Part shown: in pieces, positions 1 to 9,489 of the stretch
How the letters are laid out: each line of letters starts with the position of its first letter
How positions within the stretch are numbered: the stretch's first letter is position 1
NCBI RefSeq assembly: GCF_000018545.1
Contig: NC_000914.2
Coordinates: forward strand, 186,001 to 250,000
Direction: 5' to 3'
From: Sinorhizobium fredii NGR234
GTDB taxonomy: Bacteria > Pseudomonadota > Alphaproteobacteria > Rhizobiales > Rhizobiaceae
DNA: 64,000 nucleotides
Translations under genes and position numbers: made by a program
The notes under the pieces: model-generated
Told to the model about the DNA's origin: nothing
The model's database searches: none
The model's input: the letters and a program-made list of their open reading frames with translations, nothing else

Positions 1-267
1 CTCAGGAAGTACATAGTACAAGAAGAACAATTGGGCGATTAATGGCGTGTCCCTTATGAACTCGATTAGGACAGCGGCCGGCCAGGCTACCCATCTCGTA
101 CGCATCCCCCGTAAAACCGCGAACACCATTCCTAGGACGCATGCGACGAAGAAGCCCAGAAAGGCCGCCTGGAGAGTGGTTATCAATCCCATCAAAAGCA
201 TTGGCAAAATGGAAATAGCGAATGCTAACTCTCCGTTGCCGGTATCCCATGTAAAACCGTAGAGCAT
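1..267 (-). CDS. ehuD: Amino-acid/ectoine ABC transporter permease (EhuD-like), 3' end outside window
   Basis: Inner-membrane permease subunit of a polar amino-acid or ectoine uptake ABC transporter (HisM/EhuD type). Translation from the ATG at 267 begins MLYGFTWDTGNGE and contains hydrophobic stretches and the segment EFIRDTPLIAQLFFLYY, which matches the conserved family motif E-x(2)-RGTPLL-x-QLF. Only about 89 codons are inside the window; the gene runs off the left edge. The start follows the ehuC stop (270-272) after 2 bases, and a GGAGGTAG ribosome site lies inside the end of ehuC, so the two genes are translationally coupled. The neighbours (matching permease and binding protein upstream on the same strand) support an ectoine or related polar amino-acid substrate, which the sequence alone cannot fix. 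Confidence 0.8.
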   Translation of the reverse strand, partial: MLYGFTWDTGNGELAFAISILPMLLMGLITTLQAAFLGFFVACVLGMVFAVLRGMRTRWVAWPAAVLIEFIRDTPLIAQLFFLYYVLPE

Positions 268-269
268 TT

Positions 270-941
270 CTACCTCCGATGTCCGCGCCAGCGGGTTACC
301 GACGATTCTATGAGGCGCATGAAGAAAGACAGTACGAGTGCTATCCCGAAATACATAAGAAGGACCATTGTATATACGGTCGTGCTATCTTGGTAGAAAT
401 TGCGCAGTTGCTCCGCGGCGAAAGTCAAGTCATGCAATGTAATGAGCGATACCAGTGAGGTATCTTTCAAAGCGGCGATCGCGAGATTGGAGAAACTCGG
501 CATCATCTCCGGGATCGCTTGCGGTAACGCCACGCGCCAGAGAGCTTGTGACGAGCTGAAGTTCAACGCCGTTGCTGCCTCATATTGACTAGGACTGACC
601 GCCTGAATTGCCCCTCGAACGATTTCCGCACCATAAGCCCCCAGGTTAAGGCTAAGAGCGAGAACGCCAGCCACTACGGGAGAAAGTCGCAGATCGATGC
701 CCATCATGTCCCCGGCGATCGGCAGGGCGAAAAAGAGCCAGAACAACTGGACCAATAGAGATGTTCCGCGGAAGATCTCAATGTAGAGGATTGAAAAGCC
801 TTTGACGAACGGGTTCTTGGAAAGCTTTCCAATCCCGAACGCGAAAGAGCAGACAGCCCCAAAGAACATAGAGTAAAGAGTGAATTGGATCGTGACCCAG
901 GCGCCACGACCCAACGGTCCGAGGTAGTCGTGCCAATCCAT
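270..941 (-). CDS. ehuC: Amino-acid/ectoine ABC transporter permease (EhuC-like)
   Basis: Second permease of the uptake system, 223 aa from the start MDWHDYLGPLGRGAW; an in-frame start 15 codons upstream also exists but lacks family similarity. It carries the HisQM/PAAT-type features: early membrane segment, EIFRGTSLLVQLFW (family RGTPLLVQL motif) at about residues 70-85, and the EAA loop region EAATALNFSSSQALWRVALPQAIP near residues 140-160, which contacts the ATPase. No ATPase gene (ehuA) lies in the window; it would be expected further left after ehuD. It lies about 95 bases after the binding-protein gene and is probably in one operon with it. Assignment to ectoine rather than another polar amino acid rests on overall resemblance to EhuBCD and is inference. 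Confidence 0.82.
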   Translation of the reverse strand: MDWHDYLGPLGRGAWVTIQFTLYSMFFGAVCSFAFGIGKLSKNPFVKGFSILYIEIFRGTSLLVQLFWLFFALPIAGDMMGIDLRLSPVVAGVLALSLNLGAYGAEIVRGAIQAVSPSQYEAATALNFSSSQALWRVALPQAIPEMMPSFSNLAIAALKDTSLVSLITLHDLTFAAEQLRNFYQDSTTVYTMVLLMYFGIALVLSFFMRLIESSVTRWRGHRR

Positions 942-1037
942 TGATAGCTCGCCTTTAAGTGGAAGGTAGACGCGGCGCGTTCGCACCGGAGAGACGTCGA
1001 CGGATGTTTCGGTCGACGTTCAATCGTTCTTGCTGCC

Positions 1038-1940
1038 TCAATTCGAGCATAACTCTTTGGTCGTCTTGTCGGGTATCGCCGCGATCGACTCTGGCAAATA
1101 ACCGTACCCGAGCAAGAGCTGCTTGAACTCATCCGTCTTGCGGAACTCCAGGAGCGCCTCGTTGAACTTGTCACGCAGGTCGGCGGATTCCTTGTTGAAG
1201 CTGAAGGCACCCCAACTGCGCTGAATTTTGCCATCGATGACCGGATCTTGGAAAGGCGTGGCGAGTTCGACTTTGTCGCTCTTTTTGGCAAGGTCGGCTG
1301 CAGTTGAGGCCGCCGCTGCATAGGCGTCGGCGCGCCCGGTGGCGACCGCTGAAATAGCGTCGGCATTTGCTGCGATCGTTATTATGTTCTCGTTTGGGAC
1401 GCCCAATGCCTGCATCATTCGCAACTGATCGGCGCCCGCCATGATCGCAATCTTCCCCTGTTGAGCCACGTCTTCATAGGAGTGAAAGTTTCGCGGGTTG
1501 CCTTTGATCACCAGCATTCCCTCGCCATAACTGGAATTCGGCTCACTGTAGATAACCTTCTCGCAACGCTCTGGTCGAATGGCCATCCCGGCGGCGGTCA
1601 TGTCAAAGCGGTTGGCTTGCAGCCCGGGAATTAACGACCCAAAAGTCGTGACGACCCATTGAATGTTCTCTGGTTTGATCCCCAATTTCTCGAGGACGCG
1701 CCGCGCAACATCGGCCTCAGAGCCCTTCACCTCGCCGTTCGGGTCGGTATAGCTGCCGGGCATCTCATTCGCTATTGCGATAGTGATGTACCCGCGCGCT
1801 TTCACTTCCTCGAGCGTCACGGCACCTGCAAGCTGCGCTGACAAGAACAAACTTAGGGCCGCAGCCACACTCGCAATGCGGCCGGCAGGAAGGAAGCGAG
1901 CAACAGCAGGTGCGGTTTTGGAGATCTTTAGATGTGTCAT
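1038..1940 (-). CDS. ehuB: Periplasmic solute-binding protein, ectoine/hydroxyectoine type (EhuB-like)
   Basis: SBP family 3 protein of 300 aa that would capture ectoine or a related solute in the periplasm and deliver it to EhuCD. Start MTHLKISKTAPAV at 1940 is chosen because GGGGAACC lies just upstream and because a Sec signal peptide follows (basic start, hydrophobic core, cleavage near AQLAGA-VTLEE). The mature part starts VTLEEVKARGYITIAIA, and the ligand-domain segments SEADVARRVLEKLGI and RFDMTAAGMAIRPERC are typical of EhuB. It heads ehuB-ehuC-ehuD on the minus strand, with an Lrp/AsnC regulator 465 bases upstream on the same strand. A second, disrupted paralogue lies at 3198-6720. 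Resembles y4tE of pNGR234a from memory. Confidence 0.85.
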   Translation of the reverse strand: MTHLKISKTAPAVARFLPAGRIASVAAALSLFLSAQLAGAVTLEEVKARGYITIAIANEMPGSYTDPNGEVKGSEADVARRVLEKLGIKPENIQWVVTTFGSLIPGLQANRFDMTAAGMAIRPERCEKVIYSEPNSSYGEGMLVIKGNPRNFHSYEDVAQQGKIAIMAGADQLRMMQALGVPNENIITIAANADAISAVATGRADAYAAAASTAADLAKKSDKVELATPFQDPVIDGKIQRSWGAFSFNKESADLRDKFNEALLEFRKTDEFKQLLLGYGYLPESIAAIPDKTTKELCSN

Positions 1941-2405
1941 TTGGTTCCCCTTTTTGAGCGGGCTTACGAAGCCGCCGCTGGGGATGATCAATGCACTCGG
2001 CCGCCAGGATTCGGCATTTTTCTGCCTCGGCCGCAGGAAATCAGTAAAATTCAGGCGGGTTTCGCAGGGTTTGGACGGGAACCACCCGGACTTCCCCGCA
2101 TGGGGTTGTAATGCGCTCTGCTTCTAGTCCGAAGACTGACAGTGCGAGGGATTGGCGGACGTCCTCCTGTACTGCTGGTTTCTAACTGACACGTGCGGCG
2201 TACGAGGATCGCGTCCTAGTGGACAGGCGCCTTTATGTTAGAGACACAGAAGGGGTCTACTATTTCCAGGGCCGGTCACGCTACCCCAGATGATTGACCG
2301 ACGGCACTTCATCCGGCCTCCAGGTCATTGCGCTAGCAGGTCGCGCCAGCCTACGTTTGTGCGAGTTCGCCGGCTATGGCGTCGGGCGAACACGATAGTT
2401 TCGGA
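1941..2405. other. Intergenic region upstream of ehuB
   Basis: 465 bases between the lrp-type gene and ehuB. No convincing ORF is seen. It must hold the ehuB promoter, presumably the target of the neighbouring Lrp/AsnC protein, but I could not pick out a clear dyad or sigma-54 site. Confidence 0.4.
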
Positions 2406-2870
2406 CTAGATTTCGATTGGAACTGCAAATGTGGCTTTCACTCGATCCATAACCACCATGGTCTTAAAGCCCTTGATGTCGTGATTCTCATAGAAAAACC
2501 TCCGAGTAAACTCCTCGTATTCCTCCATGTCCTTTGCTGTCACTATTAGGATGAAGTCCGCATCACCTGTGACGTAGTAACCAATCATTACCTCCCGCGT
2601 ATTTCGAATAGAGGACTTGAACCTGTCGACAATATCGGCACGTTCTCGTTCCAATGACACCATAACAATCATCGTTACGGGGCGGCCGACAGCCTTGGGA
2701 GACACTATGGACACATCCGCTTCGATCACACCTAGGCTACGGAGCCGTTTAAGTCTCCTCTGACATGCTGTGGGTGAAAGGCCAACCTTGTCGGCGAGTT
2801 CTTCGGAAGTGAGCCGGTTATTTTTCTGTACGGCATTGAGGAGCGCCACATCTGCCCGATCAAGTTCCAT
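2406..2870 (-). CDS. Lrp/AsnC family transcriptional regulator
   Basis: Feast/famine DNA-binding regulator of 154 aa. The start MELDRADVALLNAVQKNN at 2870 fits the normal family N-terminus; two upstream in-frame starts (2915, 2939) would add unmatched residues. Residues about 5-60 form the winged helix-turn-helix (LTSEELADKVGLSPTACQRR), and the rest is the RAM/AsnC ligand domain, including MIGYYVTGDADFILIV. It lies between the two ehuB copies on the same strand, so it probably controls amino-acid or ectoine uptake in response to an amino-acid effector; EutR/AsnC-type regulators are known beside ehu/eut genes. Resembles y4tD of pNGR234a from memory. A second, truncated family member is at 10779-11191. 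Confidence 0.87.
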   Translation of the reverse strand: MELDRADVALLNAVQKNNRLTSEELADKVGLSPTACQRRLKRLRSLGVIEADVSIVSPKAVGRPVTMIVMVSLERERADIVDRFKSSIRNTREVMIGYYVTGDADFILIVTAKDMEEYEEFTRRFFYENHDIKGFKTMVVMDRVKATFAVPIEI

Positions 2871-3197
2871 AGCGTAATCCTGCAGGATTTCTTGAGAATT
2901 GCAGACATCCTGCATAATGACGCTTTCTCCGGCTGTCAATCACCGAGGAACGACGCCCGTACGCTCGAAACTGCGTTCCATTAATTGAAAGACCTCGAAA
3001 CCCGAACTTGGCGCGAGGAACAGCGTGTTGGTCTGCTGAGGCCGCAACGCTCCTCTGAATGCATTTGTAGACTTTTGTCCCATTCAGTGTCGCTGGTGCA
3101 CCCGGTCACAATGGTTGTCACAAGGCTGTCGCGAGTCGTATTCGAAAGAAGGACTTAGGAATGGGTCGCTGGATGAGCGACCCATCAATCTTCCGCT
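2871..3197. other. Intergenic region upstream of the lrp-type gene
   Basis: 327 bases between the second ehuB copy and the lrp-type gene; no ORF or clear regulatory motif recognised. The regulator's promoter should be here. Confidence 0.35.
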
Positions 3198-3848
3198 TTA
3201 CGGTGAACAAAGGACATCGGTGGTTTTCGTTGGGATCGCGGCAATGCTTTCCTTTGTCATGCCATACGCCAATTGAATCTCTTTGAATTTCTCAGTCTTT
3301 TGAAACTCAAGAAGCGACTTGTTGATCGCGTCGCGAAGGTCGCCGGATTCTTTATTGAACGTATAGCCGCCCCAGCTCCTTTGGGGCTTCCCGTCAATAA
3401 TCGGATCCTTAAAGGGTGCTGCGAGTTCGACTTTATCGCTCTTACCTGCCAAATCAGCGGCGGTAGTGGCGGATGCTGCGTAGGCGTCAGCGCGTCCCTG
3501 AGAGACAGCTGCAATAGCATCTGCATTCGATGCGATGGTGATAATATTTCCTTCTTCAACACCCAGCTTCTGCATCATTCTGAGCTGGTCAGCACCGGCC
3601 ATGATCGCAACTTTACCTTGCGTGGTAATGTCCTCGTAAGAGTGAAGATTTTTGGGATTACCTTTTGGGACCAGTAGACCCTCGCCATAGGAACTGGTTG
3701 GCTCGCTATAGATTACCTTTTGACATCTTTCTGGGCGGATAGCCATTCCAGCTGCCGTCATGTCGAAGCGATTTGCCTGTAAGCCTGGTATCAAAGAGCT
3801 AAAGGACGTAACGATCCATTGGATGTTTTCACGCTTGATGTCCATGCG
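3198..3848 (-). pseudogene. EhuB-like binding protein, C-terminal part (split by IS21)
   Basis: C-terminal two-thirds of a second ectoine-type solute-binding protein. Reading ENIQWIVTSFSSLIPGLQ, RFDMTAAGMAIRPERC and MMQKLGVEEGNIITIAS parallels the intact copy at 1038-1940 almost residue for residue. The reading frame is intact but has no start; the N-terminal part is at 6472-6720, beyond an IS21 element. Removing the element and one copy of the 6-bp duplication CATGCG restores HVLERMDIKRENIQW in frame. This copy is therefore interrupted rather than eroded, which suggests a recent event. Confidence 0.88.
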
Positions 3849-4026
3849 TGCGGGTTTCGGCAAAGTCCGGACAGGATTTCCGGTAATCTCCGGACACAGT
3901 TTTCAGTAATTCCCGGACAGCGATTCCGCTAAATCCCGGACAGTTTCCGGCGGCGGTTTGACGGGTTGGTTCGCGGCTGCGCCGTCTTGTTGGTTAGGCC
4001 TCTCACGACAACGTTGAGAGGGGCCG

Positions 4027-5577
4027 ATGCCGAGACGGAAGCAAGCAAGACGAACGACAGTGAGGGATATCCGGACTATTCTGCGCCTGACCCATGAAGA
4101 GGGTCTTTCGGTGCGCGAGATTGCCGAGCGGCTGAAGATCGGCAAGAGCTCGGTATCGACCTATTTGCTGCGATCTCGGGAAGCCGGGCTTTCGTGGCCG
4201 TTGCCAATCGGCGCGGACGAGGATGCAAAGCTGGAGCGGCGGCTGTTCGGCCGAGCCGGTCGACCGCCGCGCGATCTCAGCGAGCCGGACTGGGCGCTGG
4301 TGGTTCGGGAGCTGAAGCGCAAAGGCGTGACGCTGACGCTTCTATGGCAGGAATACCGCGCCAGCCATCCTGATGGTTACGGCTTCACCTGGTTCTGCGA
4401 GCAGGTTGCCGCCTTTCGGCAGCGCACCAGTGTAGCGTTCCGCAATCGGCACGCGGCGGGCGCCGTGATGCAGACCGACTATGCCGGGCCGACGGTGCCG
4501 GTGATCGATCCGGCAACCGGTGTCATCCATCCGGCCCAAATCTTTGTCGCGGTGCTGGGCGCCTCCAACCTGACCTTCGCCCATGCCAGCTTTAGCCAGC
4601 AGTTGCCGGATTGGATCGACGGTCAGGTGCGTGCTCTGACCTTCTATGGTGGGGTCACCAAGGCAATCGTGTGCGACAACCTCAAATCGGGGGTGGCCAA
4701 GGCCCTTTGGTTCGAGCCGACATTGACTGCGACGTTCGCCGCCATGGCGGAGCATTACGACACCACGATCCTGCCGACCCGCAGCAGGAAACCGCGCGAC
4801 AAAGGCCGGGTCGAAGGCGCGGTATTGATCGTGGAACGCTGGATTCTGGCCCGGCTCAGGAACCGTACCTTCTTCTCGCTTGCCGCCCTCAACACGGCGA
4901 TTGCCGAATTGCTCGAGGACCTGAACAACCGGACGATGCGCCATGTCGGCAAAAGCCGCCGCGAGCTGTTCGAGGAGATCGAGCGGCCAGCCTTGAAGCC
5001 CTTGCCGGCGATACCGTTCGAATATGCGGAATGGAAGTCGGCGAAGGTCCATCCGGACTATCATGTCGAGGTCGACAAGACCTTCTACTCGGTGCCGCAT
5101 CGGCTGATCGGATGCACCCTCCAGGTGCGGCTCACCCACCGGGTGGTCGAGATCTTCCACGACCACCAGCGTGTCGCCAGCCATGTTCGCCGCTCCCAGC
5201 GTTCCGGCCACGTCACCGTCAACGACCATATGCCCAAGGCGCATCAGCGCTATGCCAACACCACGCCGGCCAATCTGATCGGCCGTGCGACCCAGATCGG
5301 CCCCAATGCCGCCATCCTGGTCGAACGCATGATGCGCGACAGGCCGCATCCGGAACAGGGATACCGCTCGGCCATGGGCATTCTGTCGCTGGCGCCGCGC
5401 TATGGATCCCAGCGCCTCGAGGCGGCCTGTGAGCGGGCGCTCACCATTAATGCCATCACCTATTCCTCCGTCGCCTCCATCCTCAAATCCGGCCTCGACC
5501 GGGAAAGACCGCAGGCTGAACACGCGGCCCCCACGCCTGCGCATACCAATATCCGTGGCCGATCCTACTACCAGTGA
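4027..5577 (+). CDS. istA: IS21 family transposase IstA
   Basis: 516-aa DDE transposase of the IS21 element. An N-terminal helix-turn-helix is visible ([19 protein letters not shown], about residues 25-45). The integrase core has [14 protein letters not shown] with the first Asp, [10 protein letters not shown] with the second Asp, and the [10 protein letters not shown] segment with the catalytic Glu. The C-terminal Mu-like domain includes [13 protein letters not shown]. Start ATG follows GAGAGGGG. It overlaps or abuts istB, as is normal for the family. No damage is visible, so the element may still be active. Confidence 0.93.
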
Positions 5578-5588
5578 AGGAAGCAAGA

Positions 5589-6365
5589 ATGCTGACGAAC
5601 CCCACCCTCGACCAGATGCAGGCCCTCGGGCTGACGGGCATGGCCGCCGCCTGGCGCGAATTGACCGAGCAGTCCGGCACCAATGAGCTCAGCCGCGATG
5701 AGTGGCTCGGACTGATGCTCGACCGCGAAGTCACCCTGCGCGCCGACAAGCGCATCCGTAACCGGCTCGCCTCCGCCAAGCTACGCTTTGCCCAGGCCTG
5801 TATCGAAGATATCGACTTCGCCGCCGCCCGCGGTCTCGACCGGCGCAACACCATGGCGCTCGCCCAGGGGCAATGGCTCACCGCCCACGAGGGCCTGATC
5901 ATCACCGGCCACACCGGCACCGGCAAGTCATGGCTGGCCTGTGCCTTCGGCAGGCAAGCGGCCAGGCTCGGTCACTCCGTGCTCTATGTGCGCGTGCCCC
6001 GAATGTTCGAGGAGCTCGCGCTTGCCCGCCTCGACGGCTCCTTCCCCCGCCTCATCGACAGGCTCACCCGCGTCCAGCTCCTCATCCTCGATGACTTTGG
6101 AACCCATACGCTCTCCGATCAGCAGCGCTTTCACCTCTTCGAAATCGTCGAGGAGCGTTATCAGCGAAAGTCCACCCTGATCACAGCTCAGGTTCCCGTG
6201 GCAAGCTGGCACGACCTTATTGCCGACAGCACGGTCGCCGACGCCATACTCGACCGTATCGTCCACAATGCTCACCGCATCACCCTCCGGGGCGAGAGCA
6301 TGCGAAAGCAAAAAAGCGCACCCCTCTTGACTGGGGCAGAAAACGGCGAAATCAATCAGCCCTGA
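5589..6365 (+). CDS. istB: IS21 helper ATPase IstB
   Basis: 258-aa AAA+ helper protein needed with IstA for IS21 transposition. Start [15 protein letters not shown] at 5589, preceded by GAAGGAAG; a GTG five codons upstream overlaps the istA stop and is a less likely start. Walker A is [12 protein letters not shown] (about residue 105-115), Walker B is [10 protein letters not shown], with a sensor region near TLITAQVP. Family length is normal. It lies just after istA. Confidence 0.93.
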
Positions 6366-6471
6366 TGCTAACCAGGCTGCCGAGGACCAACCGCATCAAA
6401 CTGTCCGGACTTTAATGAAATTGCTGTCCGGGATTTAGCGGAATCAATGTCCAGTTTTTGCGAAGCGCGCA

Positions 6472-6720
6472 CATGCGTTCAAGGACATGTTGGACCACTT
6501 CCGCTTCTCGCCCCTTAACGTCGCCGTTAGCATCTGTGTAGCTGGCTGGAATCTCGTTGGCGATCGCAATTCGAATGTACCCTCGTGCCTTAACTTCCTC
6601 GAGGGTCACCGCTTCTGCCGCACTAGCCCAGACGAGTAGGCACACGGCGGCACTCGCTAGTGCAGCGCCTTTCGGACGTACGCCAAAGAATTTGATGACT
6701 TCGCTGTACACGTCGACCAT
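6472..6720 (-). pseudogene. EhuB-like binding protein, N-terminal part (split by IS21)
   Basis: N-terminal 83 codons of the disrupted binding protein: start MVDVYSEVIKFFGV at 6720 with AGGGGAGC upstream, a hydrophobic signal peptide ending near SAAEA, then VTLEEVKARGYIRIAIA, identical in style to the intact ehuB. The frame then runs into the IS21 end and stops within it at 6412. The joined gene (with 3198-3848) would code for about 300 aa. Confidence 0.88.
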
Positions 6721-7135
6721 TTGGTGCTCCCCTGTTTTGAGATGAATCGTGGTCCATCGCCCGATTGTATCGGCGCGGCTCTGCAGTGATCCTGCAAAGA
6801 CTCGCAAGAATTGCAGGCTTCGGGTGTTTAAAGGCTCATCTCGCAGCAATCCTGCACGTCCATGGACTTTTCCAGTCCCACGACGCGGAAATTTTGCTCA
6901 CGCAGTCCAATCGGAGGATGATATTCCGCATCTGGCGTTGAGACAGCCGCGCCTCGCCGCATTAAAGCGCGAGCGGGCGAAACTTTGCAGGATTCCGTCG
7001 TGCTCACCTACATTGCGCCCAAAAGCGCCTTCGTTTCCGAATTATTGTGTGGCCCTGGGCTTAAGCTTCTTACTTCGTCTTGGCCGCAGAAGCCTTTCTA
7101 GCTGGGACTGACGTATAAACCCGGAGAAGTGAGCC
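6721..7135. other. Intergenic region between ehuB paralogue and S9A unit
   Basis: About 415 bases holding the promoter of the disrupted ehuB copy (minus strand) and probably that of the S9A peptidase unit (plus strand). No sigma-54 consensus or obvious operator was found; short ORFs here look like chance. Confidence 0.35.
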
Positions 7136-7372
7136 GTGCCTGTCGCAAGCTGTTCTGCAACCATTGGTGGGGAGCTTGAGGTGCGCCTCCGCGGGGTCGG
7201 CTTGCCACACAGGGGAATTGACCGGTTCGCGAACACGGAGCGTTGGCTCAACTTCCTGGACCCATCGCCTTCCGACGCCTCAGAGTTCTTCCCGTTGTTG
7301 CTCGGCAACCGTCGGCTTTGGCTCAGCCCTGCAAAACGCTATGTCTGCAATCCAATTCCAGGAGCATTCTGA
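7136..7372 (+). CDS. Hypothetical 78-aa protein overlapping the S9A peptidase start
   Basis: GTG-start ORF (MPVASCSATIGGELEV) with CGGAGAAG 6-7 bases upstream. Its TGA overlaps the ATG of the peptidase gene (TGATG at 7370-7374), suggesting translational coupling. No family is recognised. It is not strongly hydrophobic and has no signal peptide. The last codons read IPGAF-stop; the second S9A gene at 58711 is also preceded by an ORF ending ISGAL-stop that overlaps its ATG in the same way, which suggests a shared ancestral upstream gene. It could be a real small protein, a leader or a gene remnant. Confidence 0.35.
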   Translation: MPVASCSATIGGELEVRLRGVGLPHRGIDRFANTERWLNFLDPSPSDASEFFPLLLGNRRLWLSPAKRYVCNPIPGAF

Positions 7373-9489
7373 TGGAAAATAAGTCCCTGCAGCCCCCGCT
7401 TCCCCGAAGCGAACGCCGGATTCGAGTGCTTCATAACGACGTCACGATCGACTCCTACGGCTGGCTGCGCGACAGGGAAGATCCTGATGTCCTCGCATAT
7501 TTAGAAGCCGAGAACCATTACGCGGATGAAGTGACGTCCTATGTAGCAGAACTCAAAGCCGATCTAATCGCCGAAATCGAGAAGCGAGATTCTTGCGATG
7601 GCGCACCACCACCGTTCCAAGTCGGCTTTTTTTTCTATTTCCAGAAAAGTCAAAGCGGCTTGCTACATTCAGCATGGTGGCGCCGGCCGGTAACTGGAGG
7701 TCCAGAAGAGCTTGTCTTCGATCCGAACACGCTCCCTGGGGCAGAAGTGTTCTATTCTCTCGGCGCGCTCGAACCGAGCGATGACGGTCGCTACATAGCA
7801 TTCAGCTTCGACCTCATCGGTAACGAGCGCTACGAATTGAGAGTGAGGGACATGACCAACGGCCGCGAGATCTGGCGCGACCCCTCCCGCGCTGGGCGAC
7901 TAGTTTGGGCAGCGGACAATCGCACGCTCTTCTTTACGCGCGAGCGCGCCGATCGGCGCCAACACGACCGTGTTGTTCGATTGGACGTCGAGACCGGACG
8001 TTCCGAGGTGGTGTTCGAAGAAGTGAATGAGCGACTGGCCCTGGTGGTTCGGCGGTCGGGCAGCGGCGCTTACCTGTTCATAGACGTGATCATCACCTCG
8101 GACATGTCTTCTCGCATCCAGCGCGCCGCCGCGGAGGTATGGTGTCTTCCTGCCGAACGACCGACAGACATGTGGCGCCGGATCCTTGCACGTGAACTGG
8201 GGCACGAGATCTACGCGGAACACTGGGGCAACGAGTTTCTTTTTCGAGTTAACGACACTGGCCCGAATTTGCGCCTCGTGCGCACGGCGATTGATGACAC
8301 CTCACCGTCGCGCTGGCAGGAAGTGGTTCCACATCGGGCCGGCATAACGCTCGAGGAGATTCATGTCCTTGAAGAGCATGTGATTGTGTTAGAGCGCGAA
8401 GGGATTCAACCTCGCTTAGTCGCGCACCACCGAAATGGACGAGTCGGGCCCAGTATCGTCCCCGTCGAACATAGCTGCACCGTGACCGTTGGTCTATCGG
8501 CAGGCGGCAGCTACTCCTGCGCACGACATCCTTACCGGGTCTCTGCGCTGACCTACAAAATCTGTTCTTTTGTGACGCCTGACATATTCATCCAACACGA
8601 CCTCCTAACGGATAAGTCCAAAGTCCTCTACCGAACCCTGGTATCAGGTTTCGAACCAGAACTGTACGAGGCTAGGGTCGTAATGGCGAAGGCAGAGGAC
8701 GGAGTGGAGGTTCCAATCTCGATAGTAGCGCGGCGAGATAGAGGTGAAGACGGTCCGGTTTTGCTGAACGTGTATGGCTGCTACGGAGCACAAAGCTTAC
8801 CGGCTTTCTTTGGCTGGCCTTCATCAATGACCGCTCGCTTGAGCCTACTCGATCGCGGGGTAGCCTTTGGCATCGTGCACGTGCGAGGAGGCGGCGAACT
8901 CGGTCGGGCGTGGCACGAAGCGGCGACCCGCGATCAAAAGCGACTGACGCACACGGACTTGATCGCTGCGGCCGAGTGCCTCGTCGAGCATCGGTTCGCC
9001 AGCCGTGACGGCATTGTCATCGAGGGCAGGAGCGCTGGCGGCGGTACGGTTCTGGCCGCCGCTGTCCTGCGCCCTGACCTTTTTCGAGCTGTGCTCGCCG
9101 AGGTTCCACTTGCCGATATCATCGACACGGAGTTGGACTTCACGCTCCCATACGCCCTAAGAGAAACTGCAGAGTATGGAGATCCGCATCTTGCTAACGA
9201 CTATCAATATCTACGAAGCTATGACCCTTACTATAATCTGACGCCTGATCGACGGTATCCGCCGACATACATCGACGCGGCCCTCCACGACAGTCAGGTG
9301 CTCTACTATCAGCCCGCTCGCTATGTTGCGCAGCGCCGATCAAAGGCCGTTGATCGTGATCCGGACCTAATCTTCCGCACTCGGATGATCGGCGGCCATA
9401 TGGGTGTGTCACATGGACCAGGAGTAGCAGAAGAAGCCGCGTTTCGCATGGCATGGATTCTCCACCGGCTGGGACAAAGCGGACGTTGA
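7372..9489 (+). CDS. Prolyl oligopeptidase family (S9A) serine peptidase
   Basis: 705-aa peptidase of the POP/oligopeptidase B family, expected to be cytosolic and to cleave short peptides. Start MENKSLQPPLPRSER at 7372, with CAGGAG upstream. Residues 1-70 hold the typical N-terminal helix (YGWLRDREDPDVLAYLEAEN), followed by a beta-propeller to about residue 420. The alpha/beta-hydrolase domain has the oxyanion-side VHVRGGGELGRAWH, nucleophile Ser554 in EGRSAGGG, Asp640 in LHDSQV and His676 in GGHMGVSHG, so the triad is complete. A close paralogue is at 58711-60882. Two such genes near peptide-ligase-like genes could process or inactivate a small peptide product; this is inference. Resembles y4nA/y4sO/y4qF of pNGR234a from memory. 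Confidence 0.9.
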   Translation: MENKSLQPPLPRSERRIRVLHNDVTIDSYGWLRDREDPDVLAYLEAENHYADEVTSYVAELKADLIAEIEKRDSCDGAPPPFQVGFFFYFQKSQSGLLHSAWWRRPVTGGPEELVFDPNTLPGAEVFYSLGALEPSDDGRYIAFSFDLIGNERYELRVRDMTNGREIWRDPSRAGRLVWAADNRTLFFTRERADRRQHDRVVRLDVETGRSEVVFEEVNERLALVVRRSGSGAYLFIDVIITSDMSSRIQRAAAEVWCLPAERPTDMWRRILARELGHEIYAEHWGNEFLFRVNDTGPNLRLVRTAIDDTSPSRWQEVVPHRAGITLEEIHVLEEHVIVLEREGIQPRLVAHHRNGRVGPSIVPVEHSCTVTVGLSAGGSYSCARHPYRVSALTYKICSFVTPDIFIQHDLLTDKSKVLYRTLVSGFEPELYEARVVMAKAEDGVEVPISIVARRDRGEDGPVLLNVYGCYGAQSLPAFFGWPSSMTARLSLLDRGVAFGIVHVRGGGELGRAWHEAATRDQKRLTHTDLIAAAECLVEHRFASRDGIVIEGRSAGGGTVLAAAVLRPDLFRAVLAEVPLADIIDTELDFTLPYALRETAEYGDPHLANDYQYLRSYDPYYNLTPDRRYPPTYIDAALHDSQVLYYQPARYVAQRRSKAVDRDPDLIFRTRMIGGHMGVSHGPGVAEEAAFRMAWILHRLGQSGR

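Larger units (their letters stand above)
3849..6471 (+). mobile_element. IS21-family insertion sequence (inside ehuB paralogue)
   Basis: 2623-bp element carrying istA and istB. The ends start TG and finish CA and match over about 25 bases in inverted orientation (TGCGGGTTTCGGCAAA at the left; complement of the right end TGCGCGCTTCGCAAAA). Subterminal repeats of the TGTCCGGGATT type follow at both ends, as is usual in IS21 elements. It is flanked by the direct repeat CATGCG at 3843-3848 and 6472-6477. Confidence 0.92.

Noticed and set aside
4342..5586. Long minus-strand open frame (414 codons) opposite istA
   Set aside because: GC-rich antisense shadow of istA; no family motifs, and istA has complete catalytic motifs on the other strand.
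7050..7070. TGGCCCTGGGCTTAAG considered as a sigma-54 promoter of the first S9A gene
   Set aside because: Lacks GGCAC and the TTGC block.
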